A DNA stretch of 64,000 nt. Origin: Branchiostoma belcheri (lineage: Eukaryota; Chordata; Leptocardii; Amphioxiformes; Branchiostomatidae). The position numbers were made by a program, and so were the translations under genes. Within the stretch, counting starts at the first letter, position 1. Each line of letters starts with the position of its first letter. This document shows, piece after piece, positions 10,380-21,703 of this stretch. The notes beneath the pieces are model-generated. The model was given only the letters and a program-made list of their open reading frames with translations, was not told the origin of the DNA and made no database searches. The DNA lies in assembly GCF_001625305.1 (NCBI RefSeq), contig NW_017804409.1, positions 328,019 through 392,018 on the forward strand, in the 5' to 3' direction.

Positions 10380-10632
10380 ATCAAAATGCTGCTTGAAAAT
10401 CATGATATTGTCTTACAGTGTAAAAATATATTGACATTCCTATGGAACAGGCTCTGATTTTTGTTTTCGTAGTACAAAACTAGTCATTTATAATGACTAG
10501 TTTTTGTACTACGAAAACAAAATTTATAATGACTAGTTTTTGTACTACGAAAATAAAAATCAGAGCCTGTTCCATAGGAAAGTCAATAATTACACTGTAG
10601 GATAATATCATAATTTCCAAGCAGCGTTTCGA
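10380..10632. mobile_element. Foldback element with about 108-bp arms
   Basis: The left arm (about 10382-10490) is the inverted copy of the right arm (about 10527-10632), around GGAACAGGCTCTGATTTTT and TTCGTAGTACAAAAACTAGT. Between them a third partial copy of the innermost 36 bp gives a direct duplication at the centre. No coding capacity. Confidence 0.75.
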
Positions 10633-11160
10633 TATAAAAAGTAAATACTTCTCATGACAGTTGTATGCTTATGAATGGTTGAAAGAGTTTCCAAACTACA
10701 AAGTAGTTATCACTTGAACACGTTAAAAACAACATTACAAGGTTGACATTGCAGCATAATAAATACAACACAACATTACCAAACATTATTCCGCAAAAAA
10801 CAACTTTTTTTTAGTTTTAGTTCATACTTGTTTATACTAGAAACAACAACTTAACGATGTCCTATAGCCCTTAAATTCAATGAAGACAAGCTCATCTGTA
10901 GAAACCCATTTAGGTCCAAGATAAAAGCTGTGTAAGAACATTGCCTAAGCCAAAACATGGTCGAAGTAATCTGCTAACCTTTGCAGAGTAGTTTTACACG
11001 CAGTAATTACAGCACCTGACCACTGCTATCCGGCTGTATGCCCGGCCTGTTACACACGAACAACACCAGTATTGTTCACTCCGCTGCCAGGGTTTTTTAA
11101 TTGCCCAATTCAGAAAAAACTGCGCTCTTCCGATTAACTCTAGCCCAGTAAGCATGAAAA

Positions 11161-11529
11161 GGCCACAGCAAGTAATTTTTATGGATGACATCAGCGTGCA
11201 TTAATTTTCGCCTGATTTTGGAAAAAAAAAAGAAGAAATTATGTTGCCTTCTGACAGTGGTCAACATGCCGAAAATGGGCAAAGATGTCTGTTGCCATGC
11301 CGGAAGGTCAATGGCAAGAAAAGGCTCTGATTTAATGTTTTGTTTCTTACTTTGATGCAGTAATGTGTGATTCCCACTGAATCAAAACCATTTGCACAAT
11401 GATTGAGTCAAGATTTTAAAGTGTAGGTAGGAACCCTTTTTTTTCGGCCCGCCTTGTTTTTTTTCGCCCGCTCGCATTAGATTTGGAGTCTGCGGAGGAT
11501 GTCATCCATAAAACTTACTTGCTGTGGCC
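11161..11529. mobile_element. PIF/Harbinger-like MITE (GGCCACAGCAAGTAA family), copy 1
   Basis: Termini GGCCACAGCAAGTAA and its inverse, followed by a shared TGGATGACATC subterminal motif. No 3-bp TSD is obvious here. Instead ACTCTARCCCAGTAAGCATGA occurs on both sides (about 11137-11156 and 11532-11552), so flanking sequence may have been duplicated. Confidence 0.75.
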
Positions 11530-11713
11530 TTGACTCTAACCCAGTAAGCATGATAATTCCTAATCTCCTTCAACGTTCACATCCATGTAATCACTTTTGT
11601 GTATCAATCTCCTTGTTGCTAACCGGATATATTCTAAGTTTAGAGCATTAAAAGGTCACAATGATGAACTATAACGATGCAACAGGTTCCAGATCGTAGG
11701 GGATACCAATTAG

Positions 11714-11920
11714 TAGCCTCTAACAGGCTTCGGAAGCGGCTGGAAAGAGCAGAAATTGGCCAAATAGACAGATGTCACAGATACGATGTCAGAGAATTTA
11801 GTCCGCCTCGGAGTACGCTTGCCGCTTATACCAAGGCTGACCAACTCTCCTGGCATGTTATCTCTCTATTTGGCCAATTTCTACTCTTTCCAGCCGCCTC
11901 CTGAAGCCTGGTAGAGGCTA
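11714..11920. mobile_element. MITE, TIR TAGCCTCTACCAGGC family, copy 1
   Basis: Arms of about 50 bp are inverted copies, including GCGGCTGGAAAGAG and AAATTGGCCAAATAG. The TIR may extend outward through CTAATTAG. Related copies are at 42366-42591, 49873-50162 and partial 16506-16644. Confidence 0.7.
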
Positions 11921-12639
11921 CCTAATTAGTACGGAGTGTTTGGTAGAGGAAAATTACAGTCTTACAAAACTGCATACTGGTCTGCGCAGTCAGTAAAGGA
12001 GTTAATGATCACTAACATGTCAAATCACTGAAAATGCAAGAATGTCAAAGGCCACAAGTGAACAGTATATAGAAAACCAATCTACTCTGGGTTGAAAAGA
12101 AAAGCCACATATGTAGAAGCTAGTATATAGGTGGGGAGGGCTGGTATGTTGACATATTCGTCGACAACTCGGTTCTACATTCTTGTAAACATTTGGGAGG
12201 GGGGGGGGCATTTAGAGAGGCCTCTTTTGGTAAATATGGTTATCAGTCCCAAATGTGCATCATTTTGTGGACGAGAACTAAACATCGAAGAAACAGTGAG
12301 AGCAAGAGATAGTGACTATATAGGCGTTTCACAGCCAAAATGTTTACTACAATTGCATACTCCGGTCTGTAACCTTATAAATGCATTCCTATTATTAGGA
12401 ACCGCTAAATTTAGTTGTGATGCTTGACAGAAACAGGCCACAACTTACATACATGCTAACTACAAATCTAGTGTGCACATACTCGAAGAAGCAACTCCAC
12501 AGACATAATTCTTGGTTCACTGTTCTTGTATATTGGAATCATCAAATGCTACTACATATTCCTTTATGTTGTATACCATGTTTAGGACAACTAATCGAAA
12601 GAACATACAGGTGTAAGAAACAGGAGGAGCCAGTAGAAA

Positions 12640-12745
12640 CAGATAAAAACCTACTAGTCCCGGGCCGGGGTTCGAACCCACGACCAAACCCGGGCACCAG
12701 TCCACAGGCAGACACTCTAACCGTCGGCCGAAAAGGTCTAGACCC
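12640..12745 (-). mobile_element. tRNA-derived SINE head
   Basis: On the minus strand an A-box-like segment (GGTTAGAGTG) is followed by a B box GGGTTCGAACCCC. The acceptor stem does not pair, so this is not a functional tRNA. The family differs from the SINE at 13622 and the one at 30834. Confidence 0.55.
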
Positions 12746-12749
12746 GTCA

Positions 12750-13620
12750 GTTGGTAGCGCCTATAAACCCCCCATTGTTACACAGGCATATACATTATAT
12801 GTGTTACAAAAACACTTCTTATGTACCGGTAACATTCCCTCTACCACTGTAGTACGGTTACCATTCCAGACTGGCAACGATGTTATGAATGGAACCTATA
12901 AACAATAGGATTATTGAATCCTGCCTGTTAAACGCGTCCACACATGTCCAGGAGCGATAAAAACAGATCTCACAACACCTGCCACAGAAAATGAACAGAA
13001 ATGGAGGCTAAACTGTCCTTACTGGCCTAAAGAATTTACCACTGGATTCATACAGGCTAAAAGTCATCACAAAAACCGTTCTATCTCTGTCGTACATTAA
13101 ACACAAGTTGTTGTACGTGAGTTAAGGTCAGGGGAGTCGGAAAAGAATGTGTTACCTGTGCAGAGAGTGTCTAGCTGTTCCCTTCGTGTCTAGAACACAC
13201 CAAAATCAGCCCAACTTGTCCAGCTCTGAAGCCTTGTAAGTACGCTTGGGGTGCACGTTACACGTTGTAACATGTTGCATGTTGTAATCGCAGAGGTGTA
13301 GGTCTGTCAGAGTGGGCCAAAGGTATAGGGACAAAGCGGCAGGAGCTCTCTCGGTGTCCCGGCCGGCTTGGCTTCACATTCCGATCTCAACTCACCCTCA
13401 GGCCATTTCACTTATCTCATGCGTCACATAATGGGAGTTCGTTCAACACAGGATTGCGCAATATCTGCTAGAGGCTTACTCGCTCAAAGAACAGCGGAAG
13501 GAATTAATAGAATGTCCCCAGTTTTTAGGGGTTGAGGGTTGGACTCGGGTGAAAATATACCCTGAACAAATATTTAGTGTTTCAAGCCAGTTCGTCAAGG
13601 ATGCGACTATGAAATAATGA
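12750..13620. other. Intergenic, nothing recognised
   Basis: Only short ORFs without family motifs. No clear repeat match inside the window. Confidence 0.3.
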
Positions 13621-13621
13621 T

Positions 13622-13850
13622 GTTTTTTTTAATATTCCAACATCTAATCAGAAGACGTGGTGACGGCACACTCAAGTTTTTTAAACTTATATTTAATGCC
13701 ACCACCAACACAGGGGACAGTACAATACTCATTTTCACCTGAGCGAAGTGAGGAAAGTCGTGTAAAGTGCCTTTCCCAAGGGATCAAGATCGGTGGCATG
13801 TCAGGACTCGAACCCGGGACCTCTTGATTTCGAGTCGAGTACTCTAAATA
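13622..13850 (-). mobile_element. tRNA-derived SINE (family S1), copy 1
   Basis: On the minus strand a tRNA-like head with B box GGTTCGAGTCC precedes a conserved body (GGCACTTTACACGACTTTCC, TTCGCTCAGGTGAAAATGAG) and ends CATGTTGGAATAT plus A-run. Other copies are at 15720-15972, 34602-34841, 39111-39350 and 48052-48292. The 5' end is damaged here. Confidence 0.8.
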
Positions 13851-13887
13851 ATGATGTTAATCAGGTCCTAATCCTTTGAACTTCCTC

Positions 13888-14612
13888 GATATACAACGCC
13901 ATCATTGTATCAAGTTAGGGATGATCACAATTTAGATTTCTATTCATTTTTTCTTCAGCTAAAAAATGAAGTAGCTGCAAAAACTCGAGGATAGGTTCTA
14001 TGTTTTGTCAGCAATAGACTCGCACATAACGGAAGAATGTACAGCCTTGACCGTCAACTTCTTTTATATACAACGCCATCATTGTATCAAGATAGGGATG
14101 GTCACAATTTAGATTTTAATTCATTTTTTTTCTTGAGCTAAAAAATGAAGTAGTTGCAAAAACTCAAGGTTAAGTTCTATGTTAGGCCACAACAAGTAAA
14201 TTTTATGGATGACATCCTCCGCAGACCTAAAATCTAATGCGAGCTGGCGAAAAAACAAGGTTCCTACATTTTAAAATTTTGACTCAATCATTGTACAAAT
14301 CGTTTTGATTCAGTGGGAACATCACATATACACAGCTAGCATCACATACCACTGCATCAAAGTAAGAGCCTTTTCTTGCATTTGTCTCCTCTCTTCATAG
14401 TTATCTGCCATCCACCTTCCGGCATGGCAACAGACATTTTTGCCCATTTTTGGCATGTTGACCACTGTCGGAAGGCTACAAAATTTCTTTTTTTCCCCCC
14501 AAATCAGACGAAAATTAATGCGCGCGCTGATGTCATCCATAAAAATTACTTGCTGTGGCCTTATGTCAGCAATAGACTCACACATAACGGAAGAATGTAC
14601 AGCCTTGACCGT
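13888..14612. repeat. Tandem duplication of about 180 bp, second copy split by a MITE
   Basis: The block running from ATACAACGCCATCATTGTAT through GTACAGCCTTGACCGTCA occurs at about 13888-14062. It recurs from about 14068, where it is interrupted at 14185 by a MITE and resumes at 14561-14612. The uninterrupted first copy preserves the empty target site. Confidence 0.8.
14185..14560. mobile_element. PIF/Harbinger-like MITE (GGCC family), copy 2, with TTA target duplication
   Basis: Termini GGCCACAACAAGTAA and its inverse. TTA lies at 14182-14184 and 14561-14563. The paralogous uninterrupted site reads CTATGTTTTGTCAGC against CTATGTTA[element]TTATGTCAGC, which fixes the element ends. No transposase; non-autonomous. 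Confidence 0.85.
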
Positions 14613-15715
14613 CATGCTCAACGTAAACCTCCAGGTAGAATTATGCGAAATAAGATCCGCGACAAATACCTTGATGCTACACGCTTAGCTGGCACAACAG
14701 AAAAGGCCGTGTTGAACTATGCCGCTGTGCGACGATGTTTTTCTGTTTGTAGTTATCACACGGGGCATGTTTATGTGAAATCAGACAGGTGTTTGTCGTG
14801 TTGTGGAACCACCTACAGCACCAGTACCGGAAAAATACCACATTCCTCTCCGCTAATGCCTTTTTCCATAGCCCTTCTGGGAACAACGTCACTTACTGAA
14901 CCTGACAATGCCAAATACAGGGGCATTGATTTTGATGAAAAACCTGTAGTAAAAATAAGGATCATTCTAGTCAACGAAACTGTAAAATTCTTTTAAGCAT
15001 GCCTGAAAGTATGCGTATACGTAAAGGTGTAGTTTCTTTTTCGCGTGTACCTTTACGCATACTTTAAGGTGTGCGTAAAGATAGGATTTCGTGCATTGCG
15101 AAAAGAACCTCCTTATAATTAGTAAGCCCCCCGATGGGAAAAGTGAAACAAAAGGTTATTCATACTAACCTCATTATTATTTTCAAGTCAAGCAATGGTT
15201 GCTACCTAGACGTTGACTGCACAGAATTCCTGCTTTTAGAATAATATCTAAGCTTAAAGAAGCACATCTTACAACTGTAAAGTTCAGCTTGTGTATATAC
15301 GAATCGCATAATTTCCGTCACTGCTAAGGTAACAAAAACGATGCATAGATCACTAACGTCCGTTGCCAAGAGAACAAGTAAAAGACCATCTATATAAATG
15401 TCCCATGCCAATGGTTTCTACCTAGCAGTTAAGCCAAGACTCCCACTGTTCCATCACACCCGTACAATCGGCATACCGACCGGCAGTGCAGGTGGAAACT
15501 CAATAGTCACCGCTGCCGACCAAGGACAAAGTGCCTGCCGGTCTGCATTGTGAACCATTCTATCGGTTCATTCAATCCAGCATTGTGGACAAACATTGAC
15601 CTTTAGCCTTCCATTGATGCTTTGAGAGGAGCCAGACAAACGAGTAAAACATTGCTGTATAATCGTATATTGTGGCGTTTTTCTGGAAAAATAGTGGCAT
15701 TTGAACTTATTTATT
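14613..15715. other. Intergenic, apart from the small hairpin
   Basis: No gene, RNA or repeat recognised. ORFs such as the one ending at 14996 start inside the MITE and have no family features. Confidence 0.3.
15006..15066. repeat. Imperfect hairpin of AAAGTATGCGTA type
   Basis: AAAGTATGCGTA...AAGGTGTA is matched by TACCTTTACGCATACTTT after a short loop. The left arm carries an extra TACGTA. Unassigned; possibly a remnant of a foldback element. Confidence 0.45.
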
Positions 15716-15719
15716 TTCT

Positions 15720-15972
15720 TTTAATATTCCAACATGTAATCATCAGACATGGTGGCGGCACACTCAAGTTTTTTTCAACTTATATTAATGCCGCCACCAA
15801 CACAGGGGACAAATACATGACAGGACAATACTCATTTACACCTGAGCTAAGTGAGGAATGTCGTGTAAAGTGCCTTTCCCAAGGCAAGAGCACAAGATCG
15901 TTGGCATGTCAGGACTCGAACCCGAGACTCTTAGTTCCGAGTCGCGCACTCTGCCGCTACGCCACACGACCC
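15720..15972 (-). mobile_element. tRNA-derived SINE (family S1), copy 2
   Basis: The most complete minus-strand copy: tRNA-like head GGTCGTGTGGCGTAGCGGCA, B box GGGTTCGAGTCCTG, then the shared body and A-rich tail. Confidence 0.85.
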
Positions 15973-16164
15973 CACATTTGAACTTCGTCTGTGAGTCCGA
16001 ATTCCTGTTCAATCTAGACGTGTGAACCTTGTTTTGATGGTTGTTTATTTATTGTGATGTTCTTTTCACGATTGGGTGACAAAGTAAACAAACACAAGTT
16101 TACACTGTAGACCTTCGTATACTGTTTGGCCAACTGGTTCATTCAGGTCGTCATTTATTACTAA

Positions 16165-16500
16165 GGCCACAGCAAGTAAATTTTATGGATGACATCCTCC
16201 GCAGACTCAAAATCTCATGCGACTGGGCGAAAAAAAAACAAGGCGGGCAAAAAACTACAAGATTTCTATCTTTTCAAATTTCAAATCACATATAAAGGAA
16301 TAAAAAACAACAACATTGCAACAAAGTAAAAGACAAAACATAAAATCGGAGCCTTGTCTTGTCCCCTCTAGATCTCTTCACATTTATCTGACATCCAAGT
16401 TCCGGCATGACAACAGACATATTTTGGGCATGTTGTCCACTGTCAAAGGCCAACAAAATATCTTGTTGGTTTCCCAAATCAGGCCAAAATCAATGTTCAA
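16165..16500. mobile_element. PIF/Harbinger-like MITE (GGCC family), copy 3, right end lost
   Basis: TAA precedes the left end GGCCACAGCAAGTAA. The body follows the family to about 16495, then breaks off before the right terminus and runs directly into a fragment of the TAGCCTCTACCAGGC MITE family. Confidence 0.7.
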
Positions 16501-16505
16501 AAACA

Positions 16506-16644
16506 GTAGAATTTAGCCAAATAGGGGGAATATCCAGGGGAGTTTGGTTACTGCCCGCCCTGACTCTCCTGACCAACTATTGATCCCTTTTTTGCCGAAT
16601 CCTACGAGTCCATACCTCCGTAGGAAGGCCTGGTAGAGGCTAGA
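16506..16644. mobile_element. Partial MITE, TAGCCTCTACCAGGC family
   Basis: It begins TAGAATTTAGCCAAATAG and ends CCTGGTAGAGGCTAG, matching one full terminus of the family; the left terminus is missing. Confidence 0.5.
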
Positions 16645-16900
16645 AGATTCATATTTGTTTTAGAACTGTTTATCTATAATGACGTTCTTCCCATAGGGTG
16701 GGAAACACAAGTTTTACGTCCTAATCTTTGTCCTGAACATGGTCAACACGTAGGGCAACATGAAGATTATGTCCTGATCCATAGTCTGCAGGTGTTGCCA
16801 TCTGCTCTCTGATCGAGCTTACAAAGTACTTAAACCTGACACACTAGTACTGTTATCAACCACGCCACGTTCGTATTTCACCGGAACTACAAACACTCAT

Positions 16901-17275
16901 AGTAAGTCTCGGTCTCTACACCGATCCTAACTGTCCATCAAATTCAACCAATAGTAGCGTGGCAATTAGCGTTTCGACCAATGGGAGAGTTGCAACTTGT
17001 TCGTAAAATATTTGCTTTTTGGCGGAGGTGGGCGGAGCTATGGTATCGGCGTATTCTCTGGTAGAATTCCCATGAACTCTATCTTACACTCATACTAAGT
17101 CCCGGGCTATACACCGATCCTAACTGTCCATCACAGTTCAACCAATGGTAGCGTGCCAATTATCGTTTTGACCAATGGGAGAGTTGCTACAAGTTTTTAT
17201 TTGCTTTTTAGAGAAGGTGGGCGGAGCTATGGCATCGGCCTATTCTTTTAGAGAATTCCCATGAACTCTATCTTA
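16901..17275. promoter_or_regulatory. Tandemly duplicated CCAAT/GC-box module
   Basis: Two units (about 16901-17089 and 17090-17275), roughly 85-90 percent alike by eye. Each contains CACCGATCCTAACTGTCCATC, two CCAAT motifs (CAACCAAT and GACCAATGGGAGAG), a GC box (GTGGGCGGAGC) and ends CCCATGAACTCTATCTTA. The content resembles a promoter, but no gene was recognised within 5 kb. Confidence 0.5.
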
Positions 17276-18344
17276 TCTCCATCTAAAGAAGCTCATCACC
17301 CGACCGTGAAGGACAGGAAAACACAAATAAACTCGTCTAGCCCGAAGTAACATCTTTCATCTAGCATTAAGTTCTCCTTTTTGTGTGTAAACCTCCTCAA
17401 TTACTTGTATTCATACCGTTATCTCTATCAATAGAAGTGCATCATCCGACCATGAAGGACTGCGAGATAGGAATGAACTTATGTAACTTCTAGAAATACT
17501 ATCCTGTTATCCGTAAATAATTTCATCAGGTTGGTAAACGAATGAATAGCAACGTTCTTTGATCACAACCATTTATTTTTCATGAGCCGTTGTTTTGATG
17601 ACCGTCTGTCATCTTCATCAGGGCAATTCTGACTAGTTTACTGTGCACTGGCGCTAGATGTTACTTGGTGCATAGTGCACTAAGTGCACTATGTAACACC
17701 CTTGACTTGAAAAATGGGACATACTGTATACGACTGTATACTTCATTTGTCAACTAGAGTTCCACGATCTCATACCTTCGCCAAATGATGTTAATCTTTA
17801 TGACTGACAAATTATACATTAGATTATTCCCCCCCTGATCTAACAAATAGGAACCTAATTTTCATGAATTATATCATTTTATCATAATCTCGACCATAAG
17901 ACAGTCTTGTAATAACAAACAATGCATTCTAGTATTTCCTAATAAATTATGCGAATGAGGTCCTGATTTGAATAAATTATTTTTAATGATGTTCACCTCA
18001 AATTAACTTTAAAATACCACAAGTATGAAATTCCAGACAGTTATCATTACATAGTTATTAAATTTTTTCATTAATTATGCAAATTAAGTCATTATTAACA
18101 TAATCAATATCTGCCTGTTTCTCTCGTTGTCAATTACCAATGTCACAAGCTTCAATTGTCTTATCATGGAATGCAGCTGATTTATAGAATTTCCCCATAA
18201 ATTATGCAAATTACATCCATATTTGCATAATTGTCACATAATTGTATTAAGCATCACGTAAGCTACCTACATATCAAAAATCACGATGATCCGTCAACCG
18301 GTTCTTGAGTTATCCTCTTTTTAATATTTTCAAGAATATATTCC
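17276..18344. other. AT-rich intergenic stretch
   Basis: A diverged direct repeat CATCAYCCGACCRTGAAGGAC occurs near 17293 and 17441. At 17585-17625 is a GATGAC...CATCTTCATCAGG hairpin-like phrase. Otherwise AT-rich sequence with recurrent AATTATGCAAATTA; no gene seen. Confidence 0.35.
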
Positions 18345-18685
18345 TGCAGTTCCAGAGCAAGCCGCTAGGGGGCCCAAACTCACGTCACTTCTTCCCCAGC
18401 ACAAGAGCTACCTACCATCCAAATTTCATCACCATAGCATGTCCAGATCATGAGATATCAAAACCGGAAGTTCAGCTGCAGTACCATAACAAGCCGCTAG
18501 GGGGTCCAAAATCTAATCATTTTGAGGTCTCATCAAGACCTACCCACCTACCAAGTATCAAGACAATCCATCAAGGCCTTCTCAAGTTATCGTGTTTACA
18601 GACAGACAGACAGACACACACACACACACACACATACACGAACGCCTCTGAAAACATAACCTTCTTGGCGAAGGTAATAAAGGAT
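18345..18685 (+). mobile_element. Non-autonomous repeat ending ACCTTCTTGGCGAAGGTAA, copy 1
   Basis: Two diverged half-units each begin AAGCCGCTAGGGGG and end before a (CAGA)n(CA)n tract; the element closes with CATAACCTTCTTGGCGAAGGTAA, a short palindrome. Copies: 48511-48852 (plus), 22230-22335 (partial) and 29150-29225 (minus, partial). The closing motif alone recurs at 25590-25611 and 29034-29048. Confidence 0.7.
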
Positions 18686-18878
18686 CGCTTGAGTTAAAAA
18701 AAACTTGCTGAACTGAGGGTGACTGGCTTGTGAACAACAATAACTAAAACTAAAACATCATGCAGTGTTCCTGTTGAATTGGGGGCGGTTCTTGACAAAT
18801 TACCCAGGGATATGCTTTGTTCTATCCAAGCGTCTGCCGATACCACAGTACCCATTCCTCACACGCTTCCCTGTACCC

Positions 18879-19144
18879 TAGCCTGGTAACCAGTCTGATT
18901 CGTGGGCGGGGCCGCAAGAGCTCTGTCCCGCCCGCCTCACATAGGTTTCCCCGTGATTGATTAGCCCTCCACGAACATCGTGTTGGGGGAAGCCAAATCC
19001 CCAAGCATACTGTCCCTTATTAGCGTAACACTCCTACCGGGACGGCCTGTTGCACTGGGCGGGGGAAGCTATTAGAGCCCCCGAAGGCACAGCCTGCCCG
19101 AACACCCCAACACCCCCAATCACGTAAGACTGGATACCAGGCTA
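18879..19144. mobile_element. 266-bp MITE, TIR TAGCCTGGTATCCAGTC (copy 2)
   Basis: The same family as 3203-3464: inverted TAGCCTGGTAWCCAGTC ends and a shared interior. No coding capacity. Confidence 0.8.
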
Positions 19145-19454
19145 CTGTACCCCGGCCATGCGATGCAAGGGCGCTATTTGCTTCCTTCATTTGAACTGGC
19201 GACGCTCCAAACCTGACAATACGTGATGGCATGTCTCACATTGTTGTAGGGGAAGGTAGCTACAAGCGTAGACGCCCACCTCGTGCCATTAGTCATCATT
19301 ATAGTTTCACAACTCAAGTTACCATGGTAGTTCGACATAACGTAATGGGACAAGTCTCAACACAACATAAACATTATACTAGCATATCTAGTATGTCCTA
19401 ATGTACATGGCAACATCAGCTCTTAAAGGGGCATTATGTAACATTTTTTCACCA

Positions 19455-19590
19455 AATATTAATATCTTTTAAATTAATATTTTAAATTAATATTTTAAAT
19501 TGATATTTTAAATTAATATTTTAAATTAATATTTCAAATTGATATTTTAAATTAATATTTTAAATTAATATTTTAAATTAGAATTTAAAA
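19455..19590. repeat. 13-bp AT-only minisatellite
   Basis: About nine copies of TTAATATTTTAAA with few substitutions. It contains only A and T apart from scattered G/C changes. Confidence 0.8.
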
Positions 19591-20580
19591 TTTGATTTAC
19601 TTCCACTCTTTAACAAGTTTGTGCAATTATCTCATTTCTTACATTCATGGTTGACAATAAAACAGTCCTCACGAGGCGCACTTAGTTTATGGTACCACTA
19701 CAAACTACCAGAATGTAAACAAACATGGCTGACAGCTGTGTATACAGCTTTTAAACACACTCGTAAGGCATCACATTTTGGTACCTGAATGCACTTATTT
19801 GCAATGGAGTAGGGTTGTTTCAAGTTACGTTATAAAGAAATGACCAGAAAATTTACCTTTTGTATTGTCCTAATGTTACATAATGCAGATTTAAGCGTAA
19901 AAGCGCCAAGCCCTATGACCATAACATCTAGCCGATATAGGCAAGGAAGGTATGCATGATGAAAGAATTGTTAGTCTGTACAAAATATACTGTGAATATT
20001 TGATTTAGAATTGCGGATGAATTTTACTTTAGACAAGTCAGTTTCTAACACCGAAAATTGAATTTTCATCTATTGTCTCCAGGTTTATTATAGTTCAATA
20101 ATTACAATAATTCTCATATTGTTATTTCACAGCCAGAATTTGAAGTACAACGACGTCGAAACAATTAAAGATCAATTGCAATCAGTAAAAATGCGAGTCA
20201 CAAACGTGCTTCAACAAATGGGATTCTGTATCCTACCTGGTTCAGATTCAGATGCAGCTTTATTCACATTGGCATGACATGTTAAAAAATTCAAAACATG
20301 AATTTAGCCAATATTTGACAATGTTTAAAATACACAGAGCAGATCGATAAAAACAACATTTTAAAATGCGATTTAAAAACACTTTACACTGACAATATAC
20401 GGTTCTTCTAAAGACAAGAAAAGCTGCAGCAGGTGATTTCTGTGTAGTTGTGACTCATGTCTTTTAACATTAAGCGAAGCGAAGAAACGAAGCAGAGAAA
20501 GTTCCTGAAACGCACGTACGTAAACTGAACAAGGCTCACCTGTACTGTACATATACATCCTCAAAGACACCATCCGTACA
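19590..20580. other. Intergenic, nothing recognised
   Basis: AT-rich, short ORFs only. Confidence 0.3.
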
Positions 20581-20581
20581 G

Positions 20582-20835
20582 TAGCCTGCATAGCATGCCA
20601 AAAACTGGGGGTTTTGGGGGTCTTCGTGGTCTTTGGGAGCTTTTATGTGCTTTTTTCTGATTGCATATAGACAACATAGCCGGCCTGGTTGAATTACCCC
20701 CGTTTTAGAACTGGGTTAATCAGAAAACAGTTGAAGACCACCAAACCCCCAGTTCTATAAGCCTGCTACGGAGGACAATCAGAAAATAGTTGAAGACCAC
20801 CAAACCCCCAGTTCTATAAGCCTGCTACGGAGGAC
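20582..20835. mobile_element. MITE, TAGCCTGCTACGGAGG family, copy 1, right end duplicated
   Basis: Inverted ends contain AAACTGGGGGTTT and GGTCTTC. The last about 59 bp (AATCAGAAAA...GCTACGGAGGAC) are present twice in tandem (20718-20775, 20776-20835). Other copies: 36776-36973 and 37249-37445. Confidence 0.75.
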
Positions 20836-20904
20836 AATCCGTACACCTGAGAATGGTTATACCAACACCCGGCACTCTACATCCAAGGACAACTATGTTA
20901 TGAA

Positions 20905-21130
20905 GAAGAAGAGATACCTTTTCAGTCTCCACAAGCGTTCTAGAGTCATCCTGTTATGAACGTCTAAACCGTGAGTTCCTGGCAGGCACGAGGCGGAACC
21001 GGAAGATCCGCACGCCGTGACCGGGTGAAGAAGGCGAGCGCGCCGGCAACAAAGGCGGAGGAGCGGGAGGCTCGCGCAGGTGTGGCACCGGGGGTCGTCA
21101 AGCGGGGAAGGAATGTCTAAACATAGGAGG
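20905..21130. other. GC-rich patch, possible exon remnant
   Basis: An acceptor-like CCTTTTCAG|TCTCC at about 20920 precedes an open plus-strand frame ending at a TGA near 21020 after NREFLAGTRRNRKIRTP. The base composition departs from its AT-rich surroundings. No family recognised. Confidence 0.2.
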
Positions 21131-21178
21131 GCTCTTCGCACAAAGCCGGGGCCAGTCTGTCAGGGCTCTGTCCTGTAA

Positions 21179-21577
21179 GGCCATGTTGATTTGAGTATAT
21201 GGATGACATCCACGAGCGCATGAATTTTTGGCCGTTTCCAAAAAAAAAAGTTTGCAACCATACTGTAAATCGTACAAAACAAAATGCAAAATGAGCAAAT
21301 ATATACCATAAGTTGCAAAAAGAATATTAAAAAACGATACCAATGTCGTAGAATGCCAAAATCAAACAAAAAAAGACGGAAATTTCGAAATGTAAAGAAA
21401 TGAATTTGAAGAGTAGATTATTCGCCAAACCATATTCTGTCATTTTTTCAACCTTCCACGTAGATTTCATATTGAAAGCAAAAAAACTTTTTTTTTCAAA
21501 ACTTTTTTTATTCGCACGCGCGCATCAGTTTTGGGGTTCCAGGAGGATGACATCCATATAATCAAATCGACATGGCC
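21179..21577. mobile_element. PIF/Harbinger-like MITE, GGCCATGTTGATTTGA subfamily, copy 1
   Basis: Inverted termini GGCCATGTTGATTTGA/TCAAATCGACATGGCC with TGGATGACATCC subterminal motifs; TAA duplicated at 21176-21178 and 21578-21580. No coding capacity. Confidence 0.85.
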
Positions 21578-21703
21578 TAATCTCTCCTCAGTAGTACTGT
21601 CGTGCTCTAGTTACCAGCGGGATACGTCAGGCAGCAGCACGGTAAAGATGGTAAAACAAACAACCGATGCGATGCCTAGGCAACAACAGGACGACATCAG
21701 GGG

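Noticed and set aside
12417-12908. 163-codon plus-strand ORF
   Set aside because: Runs antisense through a tRNA-derived SINE head; no domain.
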